A stretch of 64,000 nt of DNA, from contig JAPWGK010000003.1 of NCBI GenBank assembly GCA_029641185.1, forward strand, positions 1,302,001 to 1,366,000, in the 5' to 3' direction. This document shows positions 33,969 to 48,626 of this stretch, one piece after another. This stretch comes from Pseudofabraea citricarpa. Taxonomy: Eukaryota > Ascomycota > Leotiomycetes > Helotiales > Dermateaceae. Made by a program: the position numbers and the translations under genes. The notes under the pieces were generated by a model. That model had not been told where the DNA came from. It was given only the letters and a program-made list of their open reading frames with translations, and ran no database searches. Positions within the stretch are counted from its first letter, which is position 1, and the number at the start of each line of letters is the position of its first letter.

Positions 33969-35331
33969 TTCTTTTCCTAAAACAGAGCTAGGAATCTAAG
34001 AAGTAGATGAAAATAATAAGAGGTTCGTCTGTCTGCTAGCTACTTCGGCTCCTTAATCAAGAGAGAAGCACGGTATCTTTATACAAGACCCGAGACCTGG
34101 CAATTGACAAGGCCCGGGGAACGGAAACAGATATGCGAAAATGAAAAGCTCGAGGATCAACACTGATTGCTTCCTTCACAGTGCTGCGCTGCGCTGTACA
34201 TTGGCATAACTGCACCTTACCTCTGTGCCTCTGTCTCCGTGTCTGCCTCTCGGTCACGCCCCGTACATGCATGCATCTTAGAGACATACGGTGCAGCAAA
34301 TGTAAGGCTGTGGGGGCTGCGGCACAGGGGAGCAAATCCCACAGCCTGGTTCCCAAGCAAACGGCGCAGAATGGGTATCGCATCGATTTCTCGCGGGGAA
34401 ATTCGGGGAGCTTGCATGAATAGTTTGTAAGTGTAAGGGAAGGACAGTAGAAATCTTGCTACTTAATTGATATTCTGGTTATGGCTCAACAGCTACTATT
34501 TTGCTGCCGAGATAAACCCGCAACATGGTGCTGGTGCTCTGTTGGATTTGTCGGATATGTTGGGTTTGAGAAAAGATGCTACATGCATGCTGCAGGTGCG
34601 ACTCGATACGGAGAGACTCAGGAGTATCTGGTGCTCATAGCTTTGAGGCTGAGAGAAGGTCGAGGATGTAGCACAGAGAAGATAAGGATATAAAATTAGG
34701 ATATCGAGGTGGCTGGGTAAGGCTTGAGCTGCCTCTGTCCAGAAAAGTGAAAATAAAACCAGAGAGTGTGAATCGAAATATGTGACGAGTTGTTGTGCTT
34801 CCAGTAATTGAGCGGGTGAAACTCGGTTCTCATACTCGGCAGCCCAGCAAATTTGATAGATGGGGAAAGTAGCAGTACGAGGTACTTCACGCAGTAAGTG
34901 CCTGGTCTCCGAGTTTTCCAACGAGTCAAAGCCCCTAAAAGCAAAAGAGATAGTTGAATTCACAGCTCGGTCGTCTCCAATCCGACGATAGTTCAGTATT
35001 GGCATCACATCTCATCACATGACATGACCCGAATTCCAAGGACTGCGATGACCTCACGCGGCTTTTGGTAATCATCTCACCTCCACCTTTACATCCCCCT
35101 CCCCTCAAGAACTATGGGGTACGCTAAGGCACATCGTATGTCATACCTCACCTGTGACCAGACATAAAAGACGGGCGGGGGCGGGCAGCCATGTCTGGTA
35201 TAAGTGCAGCTCCTTCTGAATCCCTTCCAAGAACCTCAAAAAAAGAAAGTCCAAAAACGTACTTGACACTTTAACTTAGTCAAGCCAGCTCCGGTAGATT
35301 TCCAAAAAAGCAAAGCAAGGCAAAGCAAGAG
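33969..35331. other. Divergent intergenic region
   Basis: About 1.36 kb between the surface-protein gene and the isomerase gene. Open frames on both strands (for example 34496-35008 minus) lack domains. ATGCATGC-type alternating runs occur near 34268 and 34583. A CATAAAAG element at 35164-35171 could be the core promoter of the isomerase gene. Confidence 0.45.
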
Positions 35332-36327
35332 ATGGATCCCATCAAGCTCCCATCAAACCAACCGCCAGGGAGCTTCTACAAAGGAGGGGAGAAGATCGGC
35401 GAGTTCCGCAACGAGCCGAACCAAGGACCACGAGCGGCCGAAGACTGGATTGCGTCGACGACGTGCTGCAACGGGGAGTCGAGTCTCGGGAAGAGCAAGC
35501 TGGCAAACGGCGTGTTCCTGGCCGACGAGATCGCGGCACACGCACAGGAATGGCTGGGGCCGGAGCACGTCGATGCATTCGGGATCGATACGAAGCTGCT
35601 TGTCAAGCTGATCGACGCCGGCCAGCGTCTGCCCATCCACGCTCACCCGCCTGGCAAGTGGGCAAAGGCACATCTCGGGAAGGCCCATGGGAAGTCAGAG
35701 GCCTGGTATATACTCTCGCCCGGCGACGTGTTTCTCGGCCTGAACCGAGATGTCACGCCCCAGGAGCTTCTGCCGCTCATCGAGAAGCAAGACATCGAGA
35801 CCCTGATAGGCTTCATGCATAGGGTTCCGGTGAAAACGCACCAGACCGTCTATGTCCCTGCGGGAACGCTGCACGCCATTGGCCAGGGCGTTATGGTAGC
35901 TGAGGTGCAAGAGCCGGAAGATCTCAGCATCCTCTTAGAATGGAGAGACTTTGAGCTGGACGGCATGAAAGACGGACACCTAGGTCTGGGATTTGAGACG
36001 GCCTTGGGTGCTGTCGACAAGACGAAACGAACCGAGGAAGAGATCTCAAGCCTGGTGACTGAAGAAGGCAAGTTTGGAAGTGTGCTAGCAAAGGAATCGA
36101 ATGAGTATTTCATACTCGAGCGTCTGCAGTTCGAGTCGGAGGAGAAGTGTAAGCCAGGATTTGCAATCCTCATCGCCCTTGGTGGCAGGTTTGATATTAC
36201 CAGCGAGCATGGTAAAAGTGTGCCTGTTGCGAAAGGGGAGACGGTGGTTATACCGTATGGTGCTGGCAAGTTTACGCTGCGTGGATCAGGAGAGGTCTTG
36301 ATTACCAGACCACCCCCAAAAGTATGA
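35332..36327 (+). CDS. Mannose-6-phosphate isomerase-like protein (type I, short bacterial-like form)
   Basis: Intronless 331-aa protein of the phosphomannose isomerase type I (cupin) family, which interconverts mannose-6-phosphate and fructose-6-phosphate with Zn. The metal-site region reads LPIHAHPPGKWA in place of the usual QVHP motif, followed by GKSEAWYIL (Glu ligand, GKTE/WY type) and VPAGTLHAIGQGVMVAEVQ (His ligand). It then continues as EPEDLSILLEWRDFEL. A second, degenerate cupin domain fills residues about 250-325. At 331 residues it is much shorter than the fungal housekeeping enzyme (about 420-470 aa with a helical insert) and looks like short bacterial ManA forms. Codon choice in the first 400 bases is GC-rich (many GCG, CGA and CTG). 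Transfer from bacteria is possible but unproven. The adjacent PrpF-type gene lies 227 bp downstream on the same strand. Confidence 0.85.
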   Translation: MDPIKLPSNQPPGSFYKGGEKIGEFRNEPNQGPRAAEDWIASTTCCNGESSLGKSKLANGVFLADEIAAHAQEWLGPEHVDAFGIDTKLLVKLIDAGQRLPIHAHPPGKWAKAHLGKAHGKSEAWYILSPGDVFLGLNRDVTPQELLPLIEKQDIETLIGFMHRVPVKTHQTVYVPAGTLHAIGQGVMVAEVQEPEDLSILLEWRDFELDGMKDGHLGLGFETALGAVDKTKRTEEEISSLVTEEGKFGSVLAKESNEYFILERLQFESEEKCKPGFAILIALGGRFDITSEHGKSVPVAKGETVVIPYGAGKFTLRGSGEVLITRPPPKV

Positions 36328-36554
36328 TATGTAAAATCCGTACATGTAATATAGTCGTGCATTATCTATTCAATCCAATGTTTGAACATTCAAGGAGAAC
36401 AATCTAGGATGGAGCATGTTGTTGTCGTTATCTTGATCCCATTCGCCTTTTCCGATGTCCTTATCATCGTGCCGAGGCATTTCTTATCTAGCTTCCCTAC
36501 CTGCCTACCAACCAAGCCAAGGTACTTCCGTACACAACAACAACATGTCGCATT

Positions 36555-37840
36555 ATGTACAAGTATCACTATAAGGTGTTGCCCACCCTGAGACGATCTG
36601 TGAAGCTCTCGCCTTCGATCCGCAGCCCACCATGCCTTAGCTTCCACCGAGACGCATCGAGTGTATCTCAGAGGCAGAATCGACTTCCAGCAGCCTACTA
36701 CCGAGGAGGCACATCGCGGGCCATCATCTTCAACCAGGTCGACCTGCCTCGAGACCGCAAAGAATGGGAATCCATATTCTGCGGTGTTATAGGCTCGCCC
36801 GACCCGAACGGTAGACAGCTCGACGGGCTAGGGGGTGGCATATCCAGCCTGTCAAAAGTGTGCATCGTCGGGCCGTCCACACACGAGCAAGCCGATGTCG
36901 ACTACACGTTTGCAGCCATCGGCGTCAGGGAGAAGGACGTCGACTACTCGAGCAACTGCGGGAACATGACGAGCGCGATCGGGCCCTTTGCCGTAGACAC
37001 GGGCCTGGTGAAAGGCAAGGACAAGGACGGACAGGTGACGGTCCGCATCCACAATACGAATACTGGCAAGATCATCCATGCGACGTTCCCCGTCGTGGGC
37101 GGAGAGGCAGTTGCTGATGGCAGCTTCGCAATTGACGGAGTCGCTGGAACGGCTGCGAGGATAGAGCTTGCGTTTGTGGATCCCGCGTGAGCCTTTCAAC
37201 CTGCTTCTGCTTCTACGTTAGGTGCTTACTCAGGTGTAGAGGCTCCGTGACGGGAAAGCTGCTCCCAACTGGGAATGTCACGGATGTCATTGACGGCCTG
37301 GCCGTCACCTGCCTTGATGCAGGTAACCCAGCTGTGTTTGTTCAGGCTGCAGATCTGGATGTCGATGGCACAATACTTCCGGACGCTATCGATTCTAATA
37401 TTGCACTCCTAGCGAGACTTGATTCGATTCGACGCAAAGCCGCCGTGGCGATGGGTATCAGTAAGGACGAGGCGTCTGCTCCAGGCTCGATACCAAAGAT
37501 TGCCATGGTCTCCCAGCCTAGACCTCACACACTGCTGTCTGGAGAACTGATGGCTGGACGTACAGTTGACCTTGTGGTAAGGGCATTGTCGGTCGGTCAA
37601 CCGCATCGAGCCGTGCCTATTACGGTGGCGTTGGCTACTGCTGCAGCTGCGAATATTCAAGGTTCTGTCGTCTATGCAAATGTTTCCTCTCAACGGGTAG
37701 ACGCTGATGGTATCACCTTGGGCCATCCTTCTGGCAGAATCATGGTCGGGGCCAAGTTTGACCCTCATGGCTCACTAACGCATGCTACTGTCTTTCGAAC
37801 GGCTAGAAGGCTCATGGATGGAAACTTCTACTGGAAATGA
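36555..37840 (+). CDS. PrpF-family isomerase (methylaconitate/itaconate-type)
   Basis: 410-aa member of the PrpF (DUF453) family. Bacterial PrpF isomerises 2-methylaconitate in the methylcitrate cycle, and relatives act on 3-methylitaconate or 4-oxalomesaconate. Exons 36555-37186 and 37240-37840 join over a 53-nt intron (GC|GTGAGC, GTAG|AGGC). The N-terminal 45 residues are basic and lack acids (LRRSVKLSPSIRSPPCLSFHR), so mitochondrial import is likely. Family motifs are YYRGGTSRAIIF, DGLGGGISSLSKVCIVGPS, YSSNCGNMTSAIGPFA (active-site Cys region) and, in the second exon, CLDAGNPAVFVQAADL and HPSGRIMVGAKFD. A nine-codon upstream open frame from 36544 overlaps the start and could lower translation. 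Fungal substrates are generally unknown; no AcnD-like partner lies in the window. Confidence 0.9.
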
Positions 37841-38392
37841 ACATCTAATTATATTACATACGGACGTTATATATCATAACTTGAGTACTGCTTAGGGTTT
37901 GACGACTTTAAGTCTTATAATATATACCTAGGTAAATAGCTTTAAGTGAGTTGCCCTTTTATTTTATAATACTCATATGCTCTTAGAAAGTTAGAAAAGA
38001 ACTCGGTACTTGAGTTATTGGAATGCAACTTCAAACCAGCCAATGTTTTCTTCTACCATGTACCGTCTGCCTCAGTCGTATATTCGTAACCAGTCTCGTT
38101 CTCACACACATTCTTGCTGAAAGCCGAATCCAATATATCAGTAAACAAGTTTGATATTGTCTATCCTAAATGCATACTCTAGAAACCTGCAGCAGAACGA
38201 ACTGCCATCAGCGATGCTATTGCAACCAAGGTTGCTAATTGTGGTGTACAAGCCTGAACGCCAACACCGAAACCAAATCCATCCTAACCATCCGATTAAT
38301 GCATAAAATTCAGCCCCACCCATTTGTACCACGCCTCCCTAGAATAATATACCTCGTAAAGTCATTCGCCATCTGTATCCAGCCTCCGCATC
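37841..38392. other. Convergent intergenic region
   Basis: About 550 bp, AT-rich, between the PrpF-type gene and the GH76 gene. It contains one exact TACCTAGGTA palindrome at 37925-37934. No gene was seen. Confidence 0.5.
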
Positions 38393-39807
38393 CTAAATAA
38401 TCATCCAGAAAATCATGCCCATAAAACTAATGAGAACGATGGCTGTCACAAAGCCTGCACCAACTCGATCGCCCTTCGTCGATGCTCTAGTTTGAGCTAT
38501 GATGGAGTCTTCCGAGGTGCTACCAGCATCTGGATTGCCCTGACTTGTTCCACCAGTAGAATTGGTCAGAGGTGCGTCTACCTGAGCAATAAGGTTACTC
38601 TGAATCACCTCCAGAGAAGACATCTGCTCTCCAACTCCTTGATCACCATCCCAAGTCGCTCCATCTTGCCATCGCAAACCACATTTTGTACCAGTTTGAC
38701 CCCCTGAGCATTGCAAGGCTGCTGCCTCAGCAGAGACTGATAGACGAGTCATAACTCGATCATAGGTGAAAGGTGCCATTTTCGTGGTAGCCGCCATCCA
38801 CCGTGACAGATAGGCCCTGAAAGATCTCTGGTCCACATTGCAAAGACCGTTGTTCTCGCAAGCTACTTCCATCATGATTCCGCCAGGATCGGTGAAGAAT
38901 ACATCTGTTCCAGTAAGGAGACCTTCGACGCGTTGACGCCATATATCTGATCCATTGGTGTAGTTATACATGTTGGCGGCACCCAATAACATGGCACCCG
39001 CATTATATGTCCATTGGATGTGGTTCAACTCCGAGCAGTTTAAGTTGCTGTCAGTACCATCGTAGACATAAAAATTCTCGTTGATTAACCCAACTGCGGT
39101 CATCCAATCCCAAGTTCTTTCTGCCCACTCTGCATACGTGCCATTGTTCGTATATTTGGCAAGGCGTGCACCTAGGTTGAAGAAACAGCCATTGGAAATA
39201 GAATTTTTGTAGTTGTAACCGTTGTTAAATTGGAAAACTTGCCATCGTAGACCTCCGCCACAAGTATCAGCAGCCCAGCGTCTCGCCTGTGTGTTGAAGA
39301 CTGCTTGTGCTAATGCTAACCATTGTGGTTCATCTGGTGGCGGATTTTGGAAATTGGTTTCTGCAGCCGACATTGCTGCAAGACCCCAGAAAGCCTGATC
39401 GTCATTACCAGTCGTTTTGGTCTGGTTGGGTGTCATATAATCTTCCTCGGGTCCAACCTGAAAGAGGAGTGCTTGTGTTGTTACGTCGTTGTATGTCGTG
39501 TCTCCAGTGTAATACCAATAATCAATCATAGCCCCGAACATTGCGCCTGCCTCCCACCAATAGTACGGCGCTGGGAGATTGCCAGGAATATCCCCAGTTC
39601 TATTTCCCGTGTATAAGGACATCATATCGAATGCGATTGTTCGCGCCGCAGCCCGGATCGAGTCTGGAAATGTCTTTAGTTGAATTGTACAGAAGAGAAG
39701 ACATAGAACAAACCTTGCGACTGTAAATCGAGAGCGATGGCATCCACAACATAAACACTGGATACTAACGCTGCCGCGACACGGCTGATGGAGTTTGAAA
39801 ACCTCAT
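38393..39807 (-). CDS. GPI-anchored GH76 endo-1,6-alpha-mannosidase (Dfg5/Dcw1-like)
   Basis: 454-aa cell-surface enzyme of glycoside hydrolase family 76. Yeast Dcw1/Dfg5 relatives act on the GPI mannose core and help attach GPI proteins to wall glucan. Exons 39714-39807 and 38393-39663 join over a 50-nt intron (CAAG|GTTTGT, CCAG|ACTC). The start at 39807 gives a signal peptide ([19 protein letters not shown]). The family motifs [17 protein letters not shown] and the catalytic Asp pair in [19 protein letters not shown] are intact, as are WNAGAML-type [16 protein letters not shown] and MMEVACE. The C-terminus has a Ser/Thr/Asn-rich stretch and a hydrophobic end ([21 protein letters not shown]), the expected GPI-attachment signal. 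Longer upstream frames to 39877 are not needed. It probably acts in wall assembly and hyphal growth. Confidence 0.94.
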
Positions 39808-41492
39808 AGTTTATGACGGTTGAGAAAAGAGCGACTCGACGTGGTGAGTAGGATTGTCGCCAACTGCCAACTGCCAACTACCGAGCGTAGAGAGCGTGGA
39901 TTTTTGCTGGAGTAAATATCCTCGTACACGGTCTGCTGGAGATTAGATGCTTGGCGAGATCAAGAATGCACAATCTCAAGGGCCATAAACAGGCCGGCGG
40001 CAGTAAATTCCCTTGTTGTGAGGAATTTGACAGGAAAAGTCTATCCTTCAGTAGCCGTAAAGTCCGGGGCGACGATTAATGACGTCGAAAAGACCGCTCG
40101 GCAATCACCAAACGTGGGGAAATCTTCAGCGCTCTGATAAAATACCGAAGAATCGAAACAGAAGCGAAGGTGATCTTTCTTTGACAAGAGTTGAAAGGAA
40201 GAAGGAACAGCCTGACGAGATCTGCGGGAAGGTTGGAGAAGAAAGGCTTGAAAAGAAGAGGGAAACAACACTTGAGGTATTCGGCCCTTAGATCTTCTTG
40301 GTGCGCTGGGCGTATGAAATCGCGCGCGGTCGTTGAGGCAATGACTTCGACAGCCCGTCCAAGGTCCAAGAAACTCGTGCACACAAGACACCAGGGCTGC
40401 AACACAAGGTGCAAGTGGAAGACTCGGCGAGGACGGAATACGAGGTGCTGACGACAAGAAGTCATAAGAAGACGAGGGTTTGCAAGAAAGCAACAAGCAA
40501 GAAAGATACTTACTTGCAAGAAACAGAGGTATTTCCAAAAGAACAATAAACCCGTACCTGGACGCCATCATCACCATCATCATCTCCACCAACTTGATTT
40601 CCTCAACCGGCATCTTTGTTCAGGTGGCTGTCTGCCTCTGGGGGGTCCTTTGTCTCCTGTTCGGTCTGATGTTGAGGGATTGGTAGGCTGGCAGAGTTCG
40701 TATGACCTGCTGACAACACCGGGAACAGCCCAGCCTCCAGGGCTCTGGCCAATGACGGTGGCTGAGAAGAGAGTTGACGGACACGAATGTCGAAGCTCAA
40801 AGCACCAGAGTTTCGTGGTTGTTGCTGACTTATCACAGCACAGCCTTCTTCTTCCTCGTTCATTCTCACGTCTGAATGGCTGGCGACAACAGACCTGCTA
40901 AACACACGAGTCTTCCGCTATACAGCACCTTCCTCTCCAGAAGCAGCAACTGCGCAAGCATCAACTCCCAGCCTCGCCGGTGTCCACGTATCATTCCCTT
41001 TGTTTTGCCACGAAAGCACGAAAGAGCTTTGAATAGAACACCTCACGTGATCAATCGTACGCTCGCATCCCCGGAGCTGGCGGCGACATTATTGCGTAGG
41101 AGATTGGCGCAGCAACATGAGGAAATGAAAGGAATTATAATATAAATCTTGCGACTTGCTCTGGTCGTCCGGTTCCCTCTGTTCTGCATCATTAAAGCCA
41201 TTTCCCCCTAAAATACCTAAGACAGAGCTACGACGTTTGGACCTGCACTCTGAAAGTGAATCTGTTTCTTCGGCTGCCTATCTCCCGCGCTTCTCGCCTC
41301 CTCCGTTTCCAGAGCGTCTCAAACCATCTTACTCTTCAACCTCCTCACCTCCTCCCAACCCCATCATCAACACACTACTACAAGAAACCCTAGTCCGCAA
41401 TTCCTGAGCTCATCATAACCAGCAGAGCAACAGAACCGTCGCAAACCTAAAAAAGACCCCTTTTCGTCCTCAATCAACAGCAACCCTTCAAG
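39808..41492. other. Divergent intergenic region with long leader of the SNARE gene
   Basis: About 1.7 kb. A minus-strand frame of 190 codons at 40041-40613 has no domain and an odd composition, so it is treated as chance. A CAT/CCA-rich simple stretch lies near 40566-40590. The last 250 bases before 41493 are pyrimidine-rich and look like a 5' untranslated leader for the SNARE gene. Confidence 0.5.
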
Positions 41493-42507
41493 ATGGCCGG
41501 CGAAGAGAACCAATATGACCCATACATCCCCAGCAACCAGCCTGCTGCTGCCGGCGCTGGCGCTACCCAGGGTGCAGGAGGAAACCAGAGAACGGCAGCG
41601 CTACAAGCTGTAAGTATTTGATTATCCTGATCTTCCATGAGTCTGGAGGTATTGCGATCATGTTGTCTGGCCTTTCCGCTTCGTTTCCCGACCGACCGAC
41701 CACATGCGAACGTCATCCTCGAGCACCGTCATCACAACAAACCTTCAAGAGGGGAATCATCAACCGCAGACTGGACTCTAGCGACGTACATCAATTGGAT
41801 TGCTTGGTATGAGGAAGTGGTTGTGTTTGGTGTACATCGGGTGAGGAAAACAAAGGGGATAATGGACGTTTCAGCTTCTCATCAGCTCCTTTCGACAACT
41901 CCGAACCTCCAAATCGATGCTATGGACTTGGAATCCTATGTAGCTTCGAAGAGGGGCAAAATATGCCGCCGCTTCAATGCATCAAACGGAAAACGATAGG
42001 ATAACGGCCAGAAACATGATCCAGTCGGCAGGCATTATCTGCAAGCGCACCCGAAGGCAGCGCAGAACAACGACACAACTGCGTATGGAGAAGCACACTA
42101 ACATTCTGGTTATAGCAAATCGATGACACCGTTGGTGTGATGCGTGAGAATATCAACAAGGTCTCTCAACGTGGTGAACGTCTCGACTCTCTCCAAGACA
42201 AGACCGATAACTTGGCCGTTTCTGCACAAGGATTCCGACGAGGAGCCAACAGAGTTAGAAAACAGGTATGTTTGACCCTGGAGCGGGTTTGGCCTGCTCC
42301 CAAACTTCATGTCTTTGCAACACGCTCATATGACCTCGCTCTAGATGTGGTGGAAGGATATGAAGATGCGCATGTGCTTGATTGCAGGCATTATTATCTT
42401 GCTTATTGTCATCATTGTTCCAGCAGGTAAGCAAAGAATTGAATGGCGTTTTATCACGTGATTTATATCGTTACTAACTCTGCTCAGTCGTTGCAACCAA
42501 ACACTAG
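41493..42507 (+). CDS. Synaptobrevin/VAMP R-SNARE (Snc1/Snc2-like)
   Basis: 122-aa vesicle SNARE that pairs with plasma-membrane Q-SNAREs in exocytosis. Exons: 41493-41609, 42116-42265, 42345-42426 and 42488-42507, with all phases consistent. A proline/alanine-rich N-terminus of about 38 residues is followed by the SNARE helix from [20 protein letters not shown], with the zero-layer Arg in QRGERLD, then [20 protein letters not shown], the basic juxtamembrane MWWKDMKMR and a C-terminal anchor ([19 protein letters not shown]) ending VATKH. The first intron is 506 nt, long for this window, where most introns are about 50 nt; its position just before the SNARE motif is conserved-looking. The protein is tail-anchored on secretory vesicles at the hyphal tip. 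Confidence 0.96.
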
Positions 42508-47594
<5,087 letters not shown>

Positions 47595-47882
47595 ATGGCG
47601 GAAAAAGCGCCAGCTAACTCGGTCGAGTCTGAGCCCAAGCTCACCAAAGAAGTCACAGTGGCAGCAGTATCAGATGAATCCGACAATGATCAGTCTTCTG
47701 GATCAAACCGGGCACAAAAACCCACCCCACGATCAGCAAAAAAAAAATTGTATATTGTTATAAGCATGTATCTGAGAAACGTGCTGCTGCGGTGCACCAT
47801 CTCCCAACTGCTTCGAAAAAGACCCAATTTATCCTTGAATAATACCCCCCTACGCCTTGACCCCTTTGAACACGGTATGTAA
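47595..47882 (+). CDS. Doubtful short hypothetical, possibly a 5' exon of the truncated MFS gene
   Basis: A 95-codon frame starts MAEKAPANSVESEPKLTKE, giving an acidic then basic, hydrophilic first 50 residues that resemble the cytosolic N-terminus of many fungal transporters. From about residue 36 the frame runs through the 32-bp repeat and a run of A, and then loses protein character. It could be the surviving first exon of the MFS gene whose 3' end lies at 48627-49390, or a chance frame. No domain was recognised. Confidence 0.3.
   Translation: MAEKAPANSVESEPKLTKEVTVAAVSDESDNDQSSGSNRAQKPTPRSAKKKLYIVISMYLRNVLLRCTISQLLRKRPNLSLNNTPLRLDPFEHGM
47698..47729. repeat. 32-bp direct repeat, copy 2
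   Basis: Exact match to 46903-46934, 795 bp away. Here it lies inside the 47595 frame, where it would encode SGSNRAQKPTP-like residues. Confidence 0.85.
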
Positions 47883-48104
47883 AACACAAAACTTCGCCAT
47901 GACTTGAAAACCGAAGTCCAAGATTTTCTGCAAATAAGTTAGCAAATTCTTAACAGGGGATAGGGGAATGACAGGGGAGGAATACCTTTATCGAGGCAAT
48001 CTTGTAAAACTTCGCAAGGGCTATGCGAAGTAGAATTTCTTACTCCAACCATTTCTGTAAACAAGTTAGCAAGTTCTAACAGGGGACAAGGGGAGAAATA
48101 CCTT
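47879..48104. repeat. Tandem duplication (about 110-127 bp) that includes an intron-like unit
   Basis: Two adjacent copies: 47879-47988 and 48003-48104. Read on the minus strand, each holds GTATT(T/C)CTCCCC at its start and TTGCTAACTT(A/G)TTT(G/A)CAG at its end, forming intron-like stretches of 58 nt (47928-47985) and 47 nt (48055-48101). The AACTTCGC/GCGAAG and GTAAAAC parts outside the intron are shared as well. Confidence 0.7.
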
Positions 48105-48527
48105 CATCCCAGAAATCACAAGTACTATTATCAAGCCTGCCACTGCACAGAAGGCAACAATCATCAAGAGCCAAAGTAACAGTACGCTACATCTACCAAA
48201 TGACATTTGCCAAATCGAGTCTTGGTTATTTGCGATTGCGGGGGCGTGCTGCATTCTTAGCAGAGGATCTTGCTCGTGTGTGGTTGATTTGGGTGGTTGA
48301 GCTCCTTGCGGACGATCTTGCGGACGATCTTGCGGACGATCTTGCGGCGGAGATGACATGATTTCTGTGAAATGCGCGGGGATGTCTGATAGCGATGCGG
48401 ATTCTTGGTCGTGAGGGTATGACAGGTCGTTAAGATTGATATTGCCAGAAAGAATTTGATAATGATTGTTGATGTTGTTGTATGGAGGAGGTGAGTCCTC
48501 CAAGAGCTCATTTTTGTAGGCCATCAT
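48040..48527 (-). CDS. Small PPPY-motif single-pass membrane protein
   Basis: Hypothetical protein of 146 residues if the intron 48055-48101 is removed (exons 48102-48527 and 48040-48054, ending GMKKWLE); without splicing the frame gives 153 residues. The N-terminus carries LLEDSPPPYNNIN, a PPxY motif of the kind bound by WW domains of Rsp5-type ubiquitin ligases. Three tandem PQDR units follow (48304-48345 in DNA). A single long helix (VLLLWLLMIVAFCAVAGLIIVLVIS) lies near the C-terminus, leaving a very short tail. There is no signal peptide, so a tail-anchored orientation with the N-terminus in the cytosol is likely. A role as an Rsp5 adaptor is possible by architecture only. If the 48040 stop exon is skipped, the second acceptor at 47928 gives a different, longer tail. 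Confidence 0.6.
48304..48345. repeat. 12-bp coding tandem repeat (PQDR)
   Basis: Three perfect head-to-tail copies of CTTGCGGACGAT plus a partial fourth, lying within the PPPY membrane-protein gene, where each copy encodes Pro-Gln-Asp-Arg. Such perfect repeats tend to vary in copy number. Confidence 0.85.
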
Positions 48528-48626
48528 TTAGGTGGATGATGAAAGGAAGGAGCAAATGTGAAGCCAGCTTGAAGACGACGAAGCCGAAGTGCGTGCGCTA
48601 AAAGGCGAAAGGCTAAAGTGGCGTAG

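Noticed and set aside
34496..35008. 170-codon minus-strand frame
   Set aside because: No recognisable domain or splice context; lies in a divergent promoter region.
40041..40613. 190-codon minus-strand frame between GH76 and the SNARE gene
   Set aside because: No domain, starts in a CAT/ATG simple repeat, unusual Ser/Leu/Cys composition, and lies in what must be promoter DNA for two genes.
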